A stretch of 53,891 bases of DNA. Origin: an uncultured Clostridia bacterium. Lineage in GTDB: Bacteria; Bacillota; Clostridia; Saccharofermentanales; DTU023. Every line of letters begins with the position of its first letter. Position 1 is the stretch's first letter. Position numbers and translations under genes: made by a program. Location: positions 1 through 53,891 of the forward strand of contig CAMJYM010000012.1 of assembly GCA_946220865.1 (NCBI GenBank), given 5' to 3'. Shown one piece after another: positions 31,584 through 40,361 of this stretch. The notes under the pieces are model-generated. The model was not told the origin of the DNA and made no database searches. It worked only from the letters and a program-made list of their open reading frames with translations.

Positions 31584-33614
31584 TTGGAAGAGATCAGACG
31601 GTTTCAGATCAGTCAGGACATGCAGCCCGCAGGCGATCAGCCCCAGGCCATTGCCAAACTCTGTGAAGGCCTGAAAAATGGTGACAAAGCTCAGACACTG
31701 CTGGGTGTAACAGGCTCCGGCAAAACCTTTACCATGGCGCAGGTCATTCAGCAGACACAGCGACCGGCGCTCATTCTGGCGCATAATAAAACCCTGGCGG
31801 GTCAGCTCTGGCAGGAGTTCCGCGCCCTCTTTCCTGACAATGCCGTAGAATTTTTCGTCAGTTATTACGACTACTACCAGCCGGAAGCCTATATTCACTC
31901 GACCGATACCTATATTGAAAAAGACTCGTCGATCAATGACGAGATTGACCGCATGCGCCATGCCGCAACAAACTCGTTGCTCGAACGCCGCGATGTCATT
32001 GTCGTAGCTTCGGTGTCCTGCATTTATGGCATCGGCAACCCCGAAGATTATCGCGACCTCATGGTGCACCTGCGGCCGGGACAGCGCAAAGACCGCGATG
32101 AAGTCATTCGTGAACTGGTGTCCATTCAATATGAACGCAATGATTTTGATCTGAGACGCGGCACCTTCCGCGTGCGCGGCGATACGCTCGATGTTTTTCC
32201 GGCCGATTCAGAACATGTTTTTACCCGCGTCTCCTTTTTCGGCGATGAGATTGAAAAACTGACAGAATATGATGCGACCAGCCGCAAGGCCATCCAGGGC
32301 CGCACGTATGCCCAGATTTATCCGGCCTCGCATTACGCGAGTACCATGGCCAAAACCGAGCGTGCTGTTAAGACCATCGAAGCCGAGCTGGAGCAGCGCC
32401 TGGAGCTGTTGCGCCAGGAGGGTAAGCTCATTGAGGCCTACCGCCTGGAGCAGCGGACACGCTATGACATGGATCTCCTTTTGGAGACGGGCTTCTGTAA
32501 GGGGATCGAGAACTATTCCCGACATCTGGACGGTCGCCAGCCCGGTCAGCCGCCGTACACCCTGCTCGATTTTTTCCCTGACGATTACCTTCTTTTCATC
32601 GATGAATCGCATGTGACCATCCCCCAGATTGGGGCCATGTATAACGGCGACCACAGCCGCAAGGAGTCGCTGGTCGACTATGGTTTTCGCCTGCCCTCAG
32701 CCTTTGATAACCGTCCCCTGCGCTTTGGCGAATTTGAGCAGCGCATGGGGCAGACCATTTTTGTGAGCGCCACCCCCTCGCAATATGAGAAGGAACATGC
32801 CGTACAGACGGCCGAGCAGATCATCCGGCCAACCGGACTTTTGGATCCGAAAGTTTACGTGCGGCCGGTTCAGGATCAGATTGAAGATATTCTCCGGGAG
32901 GTTCGCGAGAATATCGCCCGGGGTGAACGCTCTCTGATCCTCACCCTCACGAAAAAGATGGCCGAAGACCTGAGCGATTATTTGATCGGTGAGGGGCTCA
33001 AGGTGCGCTACCTGCACTCCGATATCAAGACGGTGGAACGCCTGGAGATCCTGCGGGGCCTGCGCCAGGGAAAGTTCGATGTGCTCGTGGGCATCAATCT
33101 GCTGCGTGAAGGCCTGGATCTGCCCGAAGTTTCGCTGATCGCCATTCTCGATGCGGATAAAGAGGGCTTTCTGCGTTCAGAAACCTCACTGATTCAGATC
33201 ATTGGCCGCGCCGCCCGCAATCTGAACGGCCGTGTCGTGCTCTATGCGGATGAGGTGACGGATGCCATGTACAAAGCCATGACCGAAACCGAGCGCCGTC
33301 GCGCTATTCAGCAGAAATTTAATGAAGACCATGGGATTGTGCCCCGCAGCATTCAGAAAAATGTCCGCGACATTATGGATACCGCCTATGCTCTGGATGA
33401 AGAGGCTGGCCTCAAAATTGCGGAAACGGAGTCCCTGGAATTTGATGCCCGCAGCCTCAGTCCGGCGGCCGCTAAAAAACTCATAAGGAAGACGGAACAG
33501 GCCATGAAGGACGCGGCGGCCCGTCTGGACTTCGAGGAGGCCGCGGCTCTGCGCGATCAGTGGATCATGCTGAGGGGCATGGTCAGGGAAGAGGGGAGCC
33601 GTGGTGAAGCTTAG
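31584..33614 (+). CDS. uvrB: Excinuclease ABC subunit B
   Basis: 676 residues, normal length. Opening FQISQDMQPAGDQPQAIAKL, Walker A GVTGSGKTFT, the beta-hairpin region with SYYDYYQPEAY, the helicase motif LREGLDLPEVSLIAILDADK, and the C-terminal UVR motif ARLDFEEAAALRDQWIML that contacts UvrC. UvrB is the damage-verifying helicase of nucleotide excision repair; uvrA and uvrC are not in the window. The start is TTG at 31584, since later in-frame ATGs would cut off the conserved FQISQ segment; ribosome site is modest (AAAGG or AGGA). The final codons GAA GCT TAG form part of a tandem repeat. Confidence 0.95.
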   Translation: MEEIRRFQISQDMQPAGDQPQAIAKLCEGLKNGDKAQTLLGVTGSGKTFTMAQVIQQTQRPALILAHNKTLAGQLWQEFRALFPDNAVEFFVSYYDYYQPEAYIHSTDTYIEKDSSINDEIDRMRHAATNSLLERRDVIVVASVSCIYGIGNPEDYRDLMVHLRPGQRKDRDEVIRELVSIQYERNDFDLRRGTFRVRGDTLDVFPADSEHVFTRVSFFGDEIEKLTEYDATSRKAIQGRTYAQIYPASHYASTMAKTERAVKTIEAELEQRLELLRQEGKLIEAYRLEQRTRYDMDLLLETGFCKGIENYSRHLDGRQPGQPPYTLLDFFPDDYLLFIDESHVTIPQIGAMYNGDHSRKESLVDYGFRLPSAFDNRPLRFGEFEQRMGQTIFVSATPSQYEKEHAVQTAEQIIRPTGLLDPKVYVRPVQDQIEDILREVRENIARGERSLILTLTKKMAEDLSDYLIGEGLKVRYLHSDIKTVERLEILRGLRQGKFDVLVGINLLREGLDLPEVSLIAILDADKEGFLRSETSLIQIIGRAARNLNGRVVLYADEVTDAMYKAMTETERRRAIQQKFNEDHGIVPRSIQKNVRDIMDTAYALDEEAGLKIAETESLEFDARSLSPAAAKKLIRKTEQAMKDAAARLDFEEAAALRDQWIMLRGMVREEGSRGEA

Positions 33615-33666
33615 GCTTCCGCCCCTCGAAGCTTAGGCTCCCGCCCCTCTTAGGCTCTCGCCCCTC
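33606..33666 (+). repeat. 22-bp tandem repeat that includes the uvrB stop codon
   Basis: GAAGCTTAGGCTTCCGCCCC plus TC occupies 33606-33627, a second 22-base unit with one change follows at 33628-33649, and a shortened third at 33650-33666. Unit one contains the last two uvrB codons and TAG, so the second unit repeats the gene end in order. The -10 box for the next gene begins two to five bases after the third unit. Confidence 0.75.
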
Positions 33667-33667
33667 A

Positions 33668-33676
33668 TGGTATAAT
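33668..33676 (+). promoter_or_regulatory. Extended -10 promoter of the phosphoglucomutase gene
   Basis: TGGTATAAT gives a perfect TATAAT (33671-33676) with the TG extension, about 68 bases before the ATG at 33744. The -35 region falls in the uvrB-end repeat and has no good match. Confidence 0.5.
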
Positions 33677-33743
33677 CAAAAAGAAGAGTAACCGCTTGTT
33701 TCCCGCCGTTTTTCGGCAGACAGAAGCTTATCAGGAGGTGACT

Positions 33744-35498
33744 ATGTCACGTGCAGAAGACGCCTATCGTTCCTGGCTGAATAATCCTTATCTGGATGCT
33801 CAAACCCGCAAAGAATTAGAGCAGATCAAGGGCCAGACGGCGGAGATTGAAGACCGTTTTTATCAGGATCTTCAATTTGGCACAGCCGGCCTCAGGGGCA
33901 TCCTTGGAGCAGGCAGCAACCGTATGAATGTCTACACCGTAGCAGCTGCCGCCGAAGGCTTCGCCCGCCTTTTCCTTTCCCGGGGAAAGGAGCAATGTGA
34001 GAAGGGCATCGCGATTTCTTATGATTCGCGGCATTATTCCCGGGAATTTGCTGAGCTTTCGGCACGCATCTTTGCAGCACATGGTCTTCCTGTGTATTTT
34101 TCCGATGAACTGAGACCCGTGCCTCTGCTATCTTTTGCCATCCGGCATTTTGGCTGCGGCGGCGGCATCATGATTACCGCCAGCCATAACCCCCGCGAAT
34201 ACAATGGCTTTAAAGTTTACGGCGAGGATGGGGGGCAGCTCCCCGAAGAAGCTGCCGCTCAGGTGGCCGGGGAAATTCGCCAGGTCAGTGATCCCATGAA
34301 GCTGTTTTGCGAACTGCCTTCCTTCGAAGCCATGAAAAAAAGCGGAAAGCTGAGGGAGATCGGCCCCGAGCTGGATGAAGCCTATGATCGCCAGTGCCTG
34401 AAACTGGCCATGAATCCGGAGGCGGTGCGGCGTCATGCCGATCTTAAGATCGTTTATTCGCCCCTGCATGGCTGCGGCAATAAACCGGTGCGCAGGATCC
34501 TTGCAGCTCTGGGCTTTAACGCGGTTGAGGTCGTCCCGGAACAGGAACTTCCCGACGGTGACTTTCCCACGGCGCCTTATCCCAACCCGGAATTTCGTGA
34601 GGCCATGGAAAAAGGCATTGAGCTGGCAGAAAAAGTCAAAGCCGACTTGCTCATTGCCACCGATCCCGATGCTGACCGCATGGGTCTGGCCGTGCGAACC
34701 GCCAAAGGCGACTTTGTTCTGCTCAGCGGCAATGAAATCGGCTGTCTGCTCATGGACTATATCCTTGCTTCCAAAGCGGCGGCGGGACAAATGCCGGAGC
34801 AGGCTTACTGCGTAACGACCGTGGTTTCCTCGCGTCTCCCCCTGATGATCTGCGAACATTATGGTGTCAGGCTCTATCAGACGCTGACCGGGTTCAAAAA
34901 TATCGCCGAAATCATTCACGAACAGAGCGATCTCGGCGAAGGGCATTTTCTCTTTGCCTACGAAGAGAGTTTCGGCTATCTCACCGGCCTGAATGTTCGT
35001 GACAAAGATGCTGTCGTGGCCTCCATGCTGATTGCGGAGATGGCCGCTGTCTCGGCTGCGCAGGGCGAAACGCTCTATGAACGCCTGCAGAAGCTCTTCC
35101 AGCGCTTCCGTTATGCTTCGGAGAAAACCCTGCCGCTCACCCGTAAGGGCCGTGAGGGTCTGGAGTCCATCGCCCACTGCATGAAAGAAATTCGCGCGGA
35201 CAAAGTGAGCTTCTTCGATAAACTGCCGCTGCGCCGCGTCCTTGACTATCAGGAAAAGACCATTACCGACGTCGCAACAGGTCAGGTCACACCCTTCAAA
35301 ACGACGCCCAGCAATGTGCTGGTCTATGAGCTGGAGGGTCTTGACTGGTTTGCCTGCCGTCCCTCAGGCACCGAACCGAAACTGAAAATTTATATGGGGG
35401 CGTATCGCACAGATCCCGGCGAAGCGGAAAAAGCCAGAGACAATCTGGCGGATCTGGCGGCGGCTCCCATCGTAAAGCTATTGGATCAGAAAGCCTGA
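33744..35498 (+). CDS. Phosphoglucomutase/phosphomannomutase
   Basis: 584 residues, the large alpha-D-phosphohexomutase type of Firmicutes (PgcA-like). Four domains are marked by the phosphoserine loop TASHNPREYNGFKVY, the metal-binding DPDADRMGLAV, the sugar-binding FAYEESFGYL and the phosphate-binding RPSGTEPKLKIYM. It interconverts glucose-1-phosphate and glucose-6-phosphate, feeding the GlgC reaction encoded about 7 kb downstream. ATG at 33744 with AGGAGGTG seven bases upstream; the in-frame ATG at 33696 lacks such a site. It is followed after 26 bases by dnaE, so the two may share a transcript. Confidence 0.92.
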   Translation: MSRAEDAYRSWLNNPYLDAQTRKELEQIKGQTAEIEDRFYQDLQFGTAGLRGILGAGSNRMNVYTVAAAAEGFARLFLSRGKEQCEKGIAISYDSRHYSREFAELSARIFAAHGLPVYFSDELRPVPLLSFAIRHFGCGGGIMITASHNPREYNGFKVYGEDGGQLPEEAAAQVAGEIRQVSDPMKLFCELPSFEAMKKSGKLREIGPELDEAYDRQCLKLAMNPEAVRRHADLKIVYSPLHGCGNKPVRRILAALGFNAVEVVPEQELPDGDFPTAPYPNPEFREAMEKGIELAEKVKADLLIATDPDADRMGLAVRTAKGDFVLLSGNEIGCLLMDYILASKAAAGQMPEQAYCVTTVVSSRLPLMICEHYGVRLYQTLTGFKNIAEIIHEQSDLGEGHFLFAYEESFGYLTGLNVRDKDAVVASMLIAEMAAVSAAQGETLYERLQKLFQRFRYASEKTLPLTRKGREGLESIAHCMKEIRADKVSFFDKLPLRRVLDYQEKTITDVATGQVTPFKTTPSNVLVYELEGLDWFACRPSGTEPKLKIYMGAYRTDPGEAEKARDNLADLAAAPIVKLLDQKA

Positions 35499-35524
35499 GC
35501 CTCTGCAAAAAGCCGAGCACTGCC

Positions 35525-38500
35525 ATGGATTTTGTTCACCTTCATCTGCACAGCGAGTACAGTCTGCTCGATGGGGCGATTCGCCTGAAAGAGCTGGGAC
35601 CCCGCCTGAAAGAGCTGGGGATGTCCGCCTGCGCGCTGACAGATCACGGTGTGCTCTATGGCAGTATTGATTTCAGCCGGCAGTTGAAGCAGGAGGGGAT
35701 CAAGCCGATCCTGGGCTGTGAACTCTATGTTTCTGTGCGCGGCATGCAGGATAAAGAGGCGGGTCTGGATCGCAATCCCTATCACCTGATTCTCCTGGCT
35801 GAGACACAGGAGGGCTGGCATAATCTCATGAAGCTGGACTCCCTGGCCTGGCTTGATGGATATTATTACCGCCCCCGTGTGGACTTCGACTGTCTTAAAA
35901 AACACAGCAAAGGCCTTATCTGCCTCTCGGCCTGCCTGGGCGGAGAGTTGCCAAGAGCGGTGCTGGCAGGTGACGAAGCGCGGGCGCTCGAAGTCGCCCA
36001 GCGTTATGAAGACTGCTTTGGCCGGGGTAATTATTTTCTGGAACTTCAATCCAACGGCATCGCCGAGCAGCACCGCGTCAATCAGGCGCTGATTCGTCTT
36101 TCCCGTGAGCACGGCTTTCCCCTGGTAGCGACCAATGACTGCCATTATCTGAAGCCCGAAGACTGGCGCGCCCAGGATGTTCTGCTCTGCCTGCAAACCG
36201 GCAAAAAACTGAGCGACCCTGAGCGCATGCGCATGGAATCGCGGGAGTTTTATCTTAAGTCTCCGGAGGAAATGAGCGCTGCCTTTGAGGCCATCCCCGA
36301 AGCCCTGGAAAATACCGTCAAAATCGCCGAGCGCTGTCACGCCGAAATTGAAAGCGGTCATCTCTTTCTGCCGGCCTATCAGGCTCCGGACGGCCAGGAT
36401 TCCCAGAGCTTTTTACGCCAGCTTGCCGAAGATGGTCTGAAAGAGCGCATGGCGGAAGATAGAACGGAGCCGCCCATTGCCGAAGCCGAATACCGTGAGC
36501 GCCTGGAGAAAGAGCTTGGCGTCATCATCTCCATGGGCTACACGGATTATTACCTGGTGGTCTGGGACTACATTCGCAAGGCCCGTGAGCTGGATATTTA
36601 TGTCGGCCCCGGCCGAGGTTCTGGCGGAGCTTCTCTCGTGGCCTGGTGTCTGCATATCACCAACATCAACCCGCTGCGCTACAACCTGATTTTCGAGCGC
36701 TTCCTCAATAAGGAGCGGGTGTCCATGCCGGATTTCGACGTGGACTTTGAGGATACGCGCCGCTCTGAGCTGATCGATTATGTCACGGCCAAATACGGCA
36801 GTGAGCATGTCTGCCAGGTCATCACTTTCGGTACGCTGGGGGCCCGTGCCTGTATCCGCGACGTGGCGCGCGTGCTGGATTTTCCTTATGCCGAAGCCGA
36901 CCGCCTCGCCAAGATGGTGCCGCCCCAGCTTAACATCACACTGGATCAGGCTCTGGAGATTTCGACAGACTTAAAAAAAGAATATGAGCAGCAGGAGGAG
37001 AGCCGGGAGCTGATCGATCTGGCCCGCCGCCTGGAGGGCATGCCGCGGCATTCCTCAACCCATGCGGCCGGCGTCATCATCTCCTCAGCGCCCATCGCCG
37101 AAGTCGCGCCTCTGGCCAAAAATGACGATGCGGTGGTGGTGCAGTATACCAAGGATCACATCGAAGAAGTGGGGCTCCTGAAATTCGACTTTCTGGGCCT
37201 GCGCAACCTCAGTGTCATGCATGACTGTGTGCGCATGATCCGGCAGAATGGCGGACCGGAGATTTGCGTGGACACTCTTGATGTCAGTGATCCCAGGGTT
37301 TACCGCATGATCAGCGAAGGGCAGACCGCCGGGGTTTTCCAGCTGGAAGCAAGCGGCATGACGGCGTGCATCAAGAATATTCAGCCCACCTGTCTCGAAG
37401 ATATTGTCGCCGGGATATCGCTCTTCCGACCCGGCCCGATGGAGCAGATTCCCAAATATCTGGAGGCGCGTGAAAAAGGCGCGGTTTACGAACACGAGCT
37501 GCTGAAGCCTATCCTCGCCAACACCTATGGCTGTATGGTCTATCAGGAACAGGTCATGCAGATCGTGCGGGTGCTTGCGGGCTTTTCCATGGGACAGGCC
37601 GATAACATCCGCCGCGCCATGAGCAAAAAGAAACCAGAGCTGCTGGCCCGCTACCGTGAACTTTTTGTCCATGGGGGAGAGGACGATAAGGGTCAGCACA
37701 TCGTCGGCGCTGTCCATAATGGCGTCACGGAGGCCACGGCAAACCATATCTTCGACGAGATGATGGCCTTTGCCGGTTATGCCTTCAATAAAGCGCACGC
37801 CGTGGGCTATGCCATTCTGGCCTATCAGACGGCCTGGCTGAAAACCTACTATCCACTGGAATTTCTGGCGGCCACCTTGAACTCCTTCCTCGGCGATCTC
37901 AGCAAAGCGGCCTATTATGTGCGCGTGGTGCGGGAAATGGGCTTTAAGCTTCTGCCCCCGGACGTCAATGCGAGCGAAGTGCTGTTTACTACTGAGAACG
38001 GGGCGATCCGCTGCGGCCTGGGCGCCATTCGCAATGTCGGGCGCGCGAGTATGCAGAATCTGCTGGAGGACCGCCGGGAACACGGTCCCTTTACGAGCTT
38101 TGAGGACTTTATTTCCAGGGCCATTGACTGCAATATTGGCCGTAAAACCGTGGAAAGTCTGATCAAAAGCTCGGCTCTGGACAGCTTCGGCCTTCGCCGT
38201 TCAGCCCTCATGGCGATCTGCGAGCCTTTTATGCAGCAGTTGCAGGAGAGCAAACGCCTGAGCTGGGAAAATCAGATCAGTCTCTTCGATGTCCTCGATC
38301 TGGATAGTCAGGCGCACGTCAAAGCGGAAATACCGGATGTGCCGGAATACGAGGAGAGTGTGCGCCTCGACCAGGAAAAAGAAACCCTGGGGATCTACGT
38401 CAGCGGCCATCCTTTAAACCGCTATCTTGCAGTCATGGAACGCTTCTGCAGTCTCAGCAGCCTGGACTTTCAGAGCCCGGAGGGTGATGAGCTCTCTGCG

Positions 38501-39202
38501 CTGAGTGACCGCCAGCGCGTGATTATGGCGGGACAGGTGCGCGCGAAACGTCTGCTGCTCACGCGCAAAAAAGAGCAGATGGCTTTTGTTCAGATGGAAG
38601 ATCTGGACGGCGTTTACGAGCTGCTGGTTTTTCCCCGTGCCTTTGCCGCCTATCATGATCTTTTGCAGGAAGGCCAGGTCCTGCTGGTGGCCGGGGAACT
38701 GAGCGTGCGCGAAGATGAAGAACCCAAGCTGATCGTTCAGCTTGCAAGCCCGCTCGACCCGGAAGCTGAGCAGCTTCCCCCGGAATTCGCGGATTTTTCA
38801 GGCGCGGCTGAGGCAGGAAATCAAAGGCCGCAGGCGGCGAAAGCATCGCCCGCCGAAGGGGGACTAAGACCAACGGAAAATCCAGGAGAATGGCCAGGGA
38901 AAATGCCAGCGCAAATCCCAACAGAAAGATCGGCGGCTTCTTCCTTCCCGTCATCCCGGCCAGCTACGAAAGGTTCTGAAGCCAATACCTCAGGTCTGCG
39001 TCTTTGCTTTTACTGGCCGGAGACCGAAGATGAGGCAGACACCCGGACTTTCCATGCGATGCTTCGCTATTTTTCCGGCAACTGTGAACTTTACCTCTTT
39101 GACGGGAAAAACCCGCCCCGGCGCTTCAGCAACGGCTTTGATCTCAGCGCTCTGGAACGCATGACGAAGCGCTATGGGGAAGATCGCGCAGGATTTTTCT
39201 AA
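35525..39202 (+). CDS. dnaE: DNA polymerase III alpha subunit (DnaE type)
   Basis: 1225 residues. N-terminal PHP domain with HLHLHSEYSLLDGAI and DHGVLYG; polymerase core with catalytic aspartates in PDFDVDFED and GPGRGSGGASLVAW; the finger segment FNKAHAVGYAILAYQTAWLK; helix-hairpin-helix and an OB domain near residue 1000 (VIMAGQVRAKRLLL). It extends the replication fork strand or acts beside a PolC enzyme, as in most Clostridia. Residues about 1085-1150 are a low-complexity insertion (PTENPGEWPGKMPAQIPTER) before the final domain. No clear Shine-Dalgarno precedes the ATG at 35525. The last codons and stop (CGCGCAGGATTTTTCTAA) form the first unit of a 19-bp tandem repeat. Confidence 0.95.
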   Translation: MDFVHLHLHSEYSLLDGAIRLKELGPRLKELGMSACALTDHGVLYGSIDFSRQLKQEGIKPILGCELYVSVRGMQDKEAGLDRNPYHLILLAETQEGWHNLMKLDSLAWLDGYYYRPRVDFDCLKKHSKGLICLSACLGGELPRAVLAGDEARALEVAQRYEDCFGRGNYFLELQSNGIAEQHRVNQALIRLSREHGFPLVATNDCHYLKPEDWRAQDVLLCLQTGKKLSDPERMRMESREFYLKSPEEMSAAFEAIPEALENTVKIAERCHAEIESGHLFLPAYQAPDGQDSQSFLRQLAEDGLKERMAEDRTEPPIAEAEYRERLEKELGVIISMGYTDYYLVVWDYIRKARELDIYVGPGRGSGGASLVAWCLHITNINPLRYNLIFERFLNKERVSMPDFDVDFEDTRRSELIDYVTAKYGSEHVCQVITFGTLGARACIRDVARVLDFPYAEADRLAKMVPPQLNITLDQALEISTDLKKEYEQQEESRELIDLARRLEGMPRHSSTHAAGVIISSAPIAEVAPLAKNDDAVVVQYTKDHIEEVGLLKFDFLGLRNLSVMHDCVRMIRQNGGPEICVDTLDVSDPRVYRMISEGQTAGVFQLEASGMTACIKNIQPTCLEDIVAGISLFRPGPMEQIPKYLEAREKGAVYEHELLKPILANTYGCMVYQEQVMQIVRVLAGFSMGQADNIRRAMSKKKPELLARYRELFVHGGEDDKGQHIVGAVHNGVTEATANHIFDEMMAFAGYAFNKAHAVGYAILAYQTAWLKTYYPLEFLAATLNSFLGDLSKAAYYVRVVREMGFKLLPPDVNASEVLFTTENGAIRCGLGAIRNVGRASMQNLLEDRREHGPFTSFEDFISRAIDCNIGRKTVESLIKSSALDSFGLRRSALMAICEPFMQQLQESKRLSWENQISLFDVLDLDSQAHVKAEIPDVPEYEESVRLDQEKETLGIYVSGHPLNRYLAVMERFCSLSSLDFQSPEGDELSALSDRQRVIMAGQVRAKRLLLTRKKEQMAFVQMEDLDGVYELLVFPRAFAAYHDLLQEGQVLLVAGELSVREDEEPKLIVQLASPLDPEAEQLPPEFADFSGAAEAGNQRPQAAKASPAEGGLRPTENPGEWPGKMPAQIPTERSAASSFPSSRPATKGSEANTSGLRLCFYWPETEDEADTRTFHAMLRYFSGNCELYLFDGKNPPRRFSNGFDLSALERMTKRYGEDRAGFF

Positions 39203-39241
39203 ACGCGCAGAATTATTCTTATCACGCAGGATTTTTCTAAA
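39185..39241 (+). repeat. Three exact-length 19-bp tandem copies of the dnaE gene end
   Basis: Unit 1, CGCGCAGGATTTTTCTAAA (39185-39203), encodes the last residues RAGFF and the stop. Unit 2 (39204-39222) differs at several sites. Unit 3, CACGCAGGATTTTTCTAAA (39223-39241), differs at one. The end of unit 3 plus GGAG forms the AAAGGAG ribosome-binding site of the next gene. Confidence 0.8.
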
Positions 39242-39253
39242 GGAGAAAAAAGC

Positions 39254-40321
39254 ATGAGCTTAAATGAAAAAGAAGTGAGCCAGATAGAAGAAACCGCTGC
39301 CGAAGATCTCGAAGTTAAACGGCAGAAGGATCTTCGGGAGCTGGCTCAGGAAAATAAAATCCGACGTGTCGGCGTTTTGACTTCCGGTGGCGATGCTCCG
39401 GGCATGAATGGACTGATTCGCTCGGTCACCCGTGCCGCCACCTATTACGATCTTGAGGTCATGGGCATTCGCAGAGGGTATCACGGCCTCTGGAAAGGGG
39501 ATATGAGCCTGCTGACGGCCAGGGATGTCTCCGACACCCTGCAGCGTGGAGGCACCTTTCTCATGACCGCCCGCAGCGAGACTTTTACCACCGAAGAGGG
39601 CTTAAAACGGGCCGTGTCCATGGCTGACGTGTTTAATCTGGATGCCGTTTTCTGCCTGGGCGGCGACGGTACCTGGCGCGGCGCGGAGACCCTGACCGAT
39701 GCCGGAGTTTGTACCATGTCTTTGCCCGCTACCATCGACAATGACATCGCGGCCAGCGACTATTGTATCGGCTACGACACAGCTATGAACACGGCCATCG
39801 AATGTGTGGATAAGCTCAGAGATACGGCCTCTTCACATGAGCGCTGCAGCGTGGTGGAGGTCATGGGCCGTCACAATGGCTATCTGGCCATGACCGTCGG
39901 CATTGCCACGGGCGCGGAAATTATTTTGATTCCGGAGCATCCCACGGATTTTATGGATGATGTGGTCAGCAAAATTCTCTCCGCCCGCAACCGGGGCAAG
40001 CGTCATTACATTGTCATCGAAGCGGAGGGCGTGGGCGATGCCGCAGACATTGCCCGTCACATCGAAGAGACGACGGGCATTGAATCCCGGGCAAGTACGC
40101 TGGGCTATGTTCAGCGCGGGGGCAATCCTTCGCTGCGCGACCGCTACCTCGCCTCCATGATGGGTGTTTATGCGGTGGAAGCGCTGCTTTCAGGACGCAA
40201 GAACCGTGCCATCATCCTCAGAGGCGGAGAAATTCGTGATATCGATATTCATGAAGCCAATGCCAGTAAAAAGAGCATCAGCGAAAGCATCTATAAAAAG
40301 GCTGAAATTCTTGCGTTTTAG
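39254..40321 (+). CDS. pfkA: 6-phosphofructokinase
   Basis: 355 residues. VGVLTSGGDAPGMNGLIRSV near residue 36, the nucleotide loop LGGDGTWRGAETL and the catalytic PATIDNDIAASDYCIGYDTA are clear. GGDG (not GGDD) and the absence of Lys before TIDND point to the ATP-dependent rather than the pyrophosphate-dependent type; this rests on family knowledge. SVVEVMGRHNGYLA binds fructose-6-phosphate. A hydrophilic 30-residue N-terminal extension precedes the core. ATG at 39254 with AAAGGAG eight bases upstream, partly built from the dnaE-end repeat. It catalyses the committed step of glycolysis. Confidence 0.92.
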   Translation: MSLNEKEVSQIEETAAEDLEVKRQKDLRELAQENKIRRVGVLTSGGDAPGMNGLIRSVTRAATYYDLEVMGIRRGYHGLWKGDMSLLTARDVSDTLQRGGTFLMTARSETFTTEEGLKRAVSMADVFNLDAVFCLGGDGTWRGAETLTDAGVCTMSLPATIDNDIAASDYCIGYDTAMNTAIECVDKLRDTASSHERCSVVEVMGRHNGYLAMTVGIATGAEIILIPEHPTDFMDDVVSKILSARNRGKRHYIVIEAEGVGDAADIARHIEETTGIESRASTLGYVQRGGNPSLRDRYLASMMGVYAVEALLSGRKNRAIILRGGEIRDIDIHEANASKKSISESIYKKAEILAF

Positions 40322-40361
40322 CTGATGAGAGCAGCCTAAGTTGAGCCAGAAAGGTAGGATC

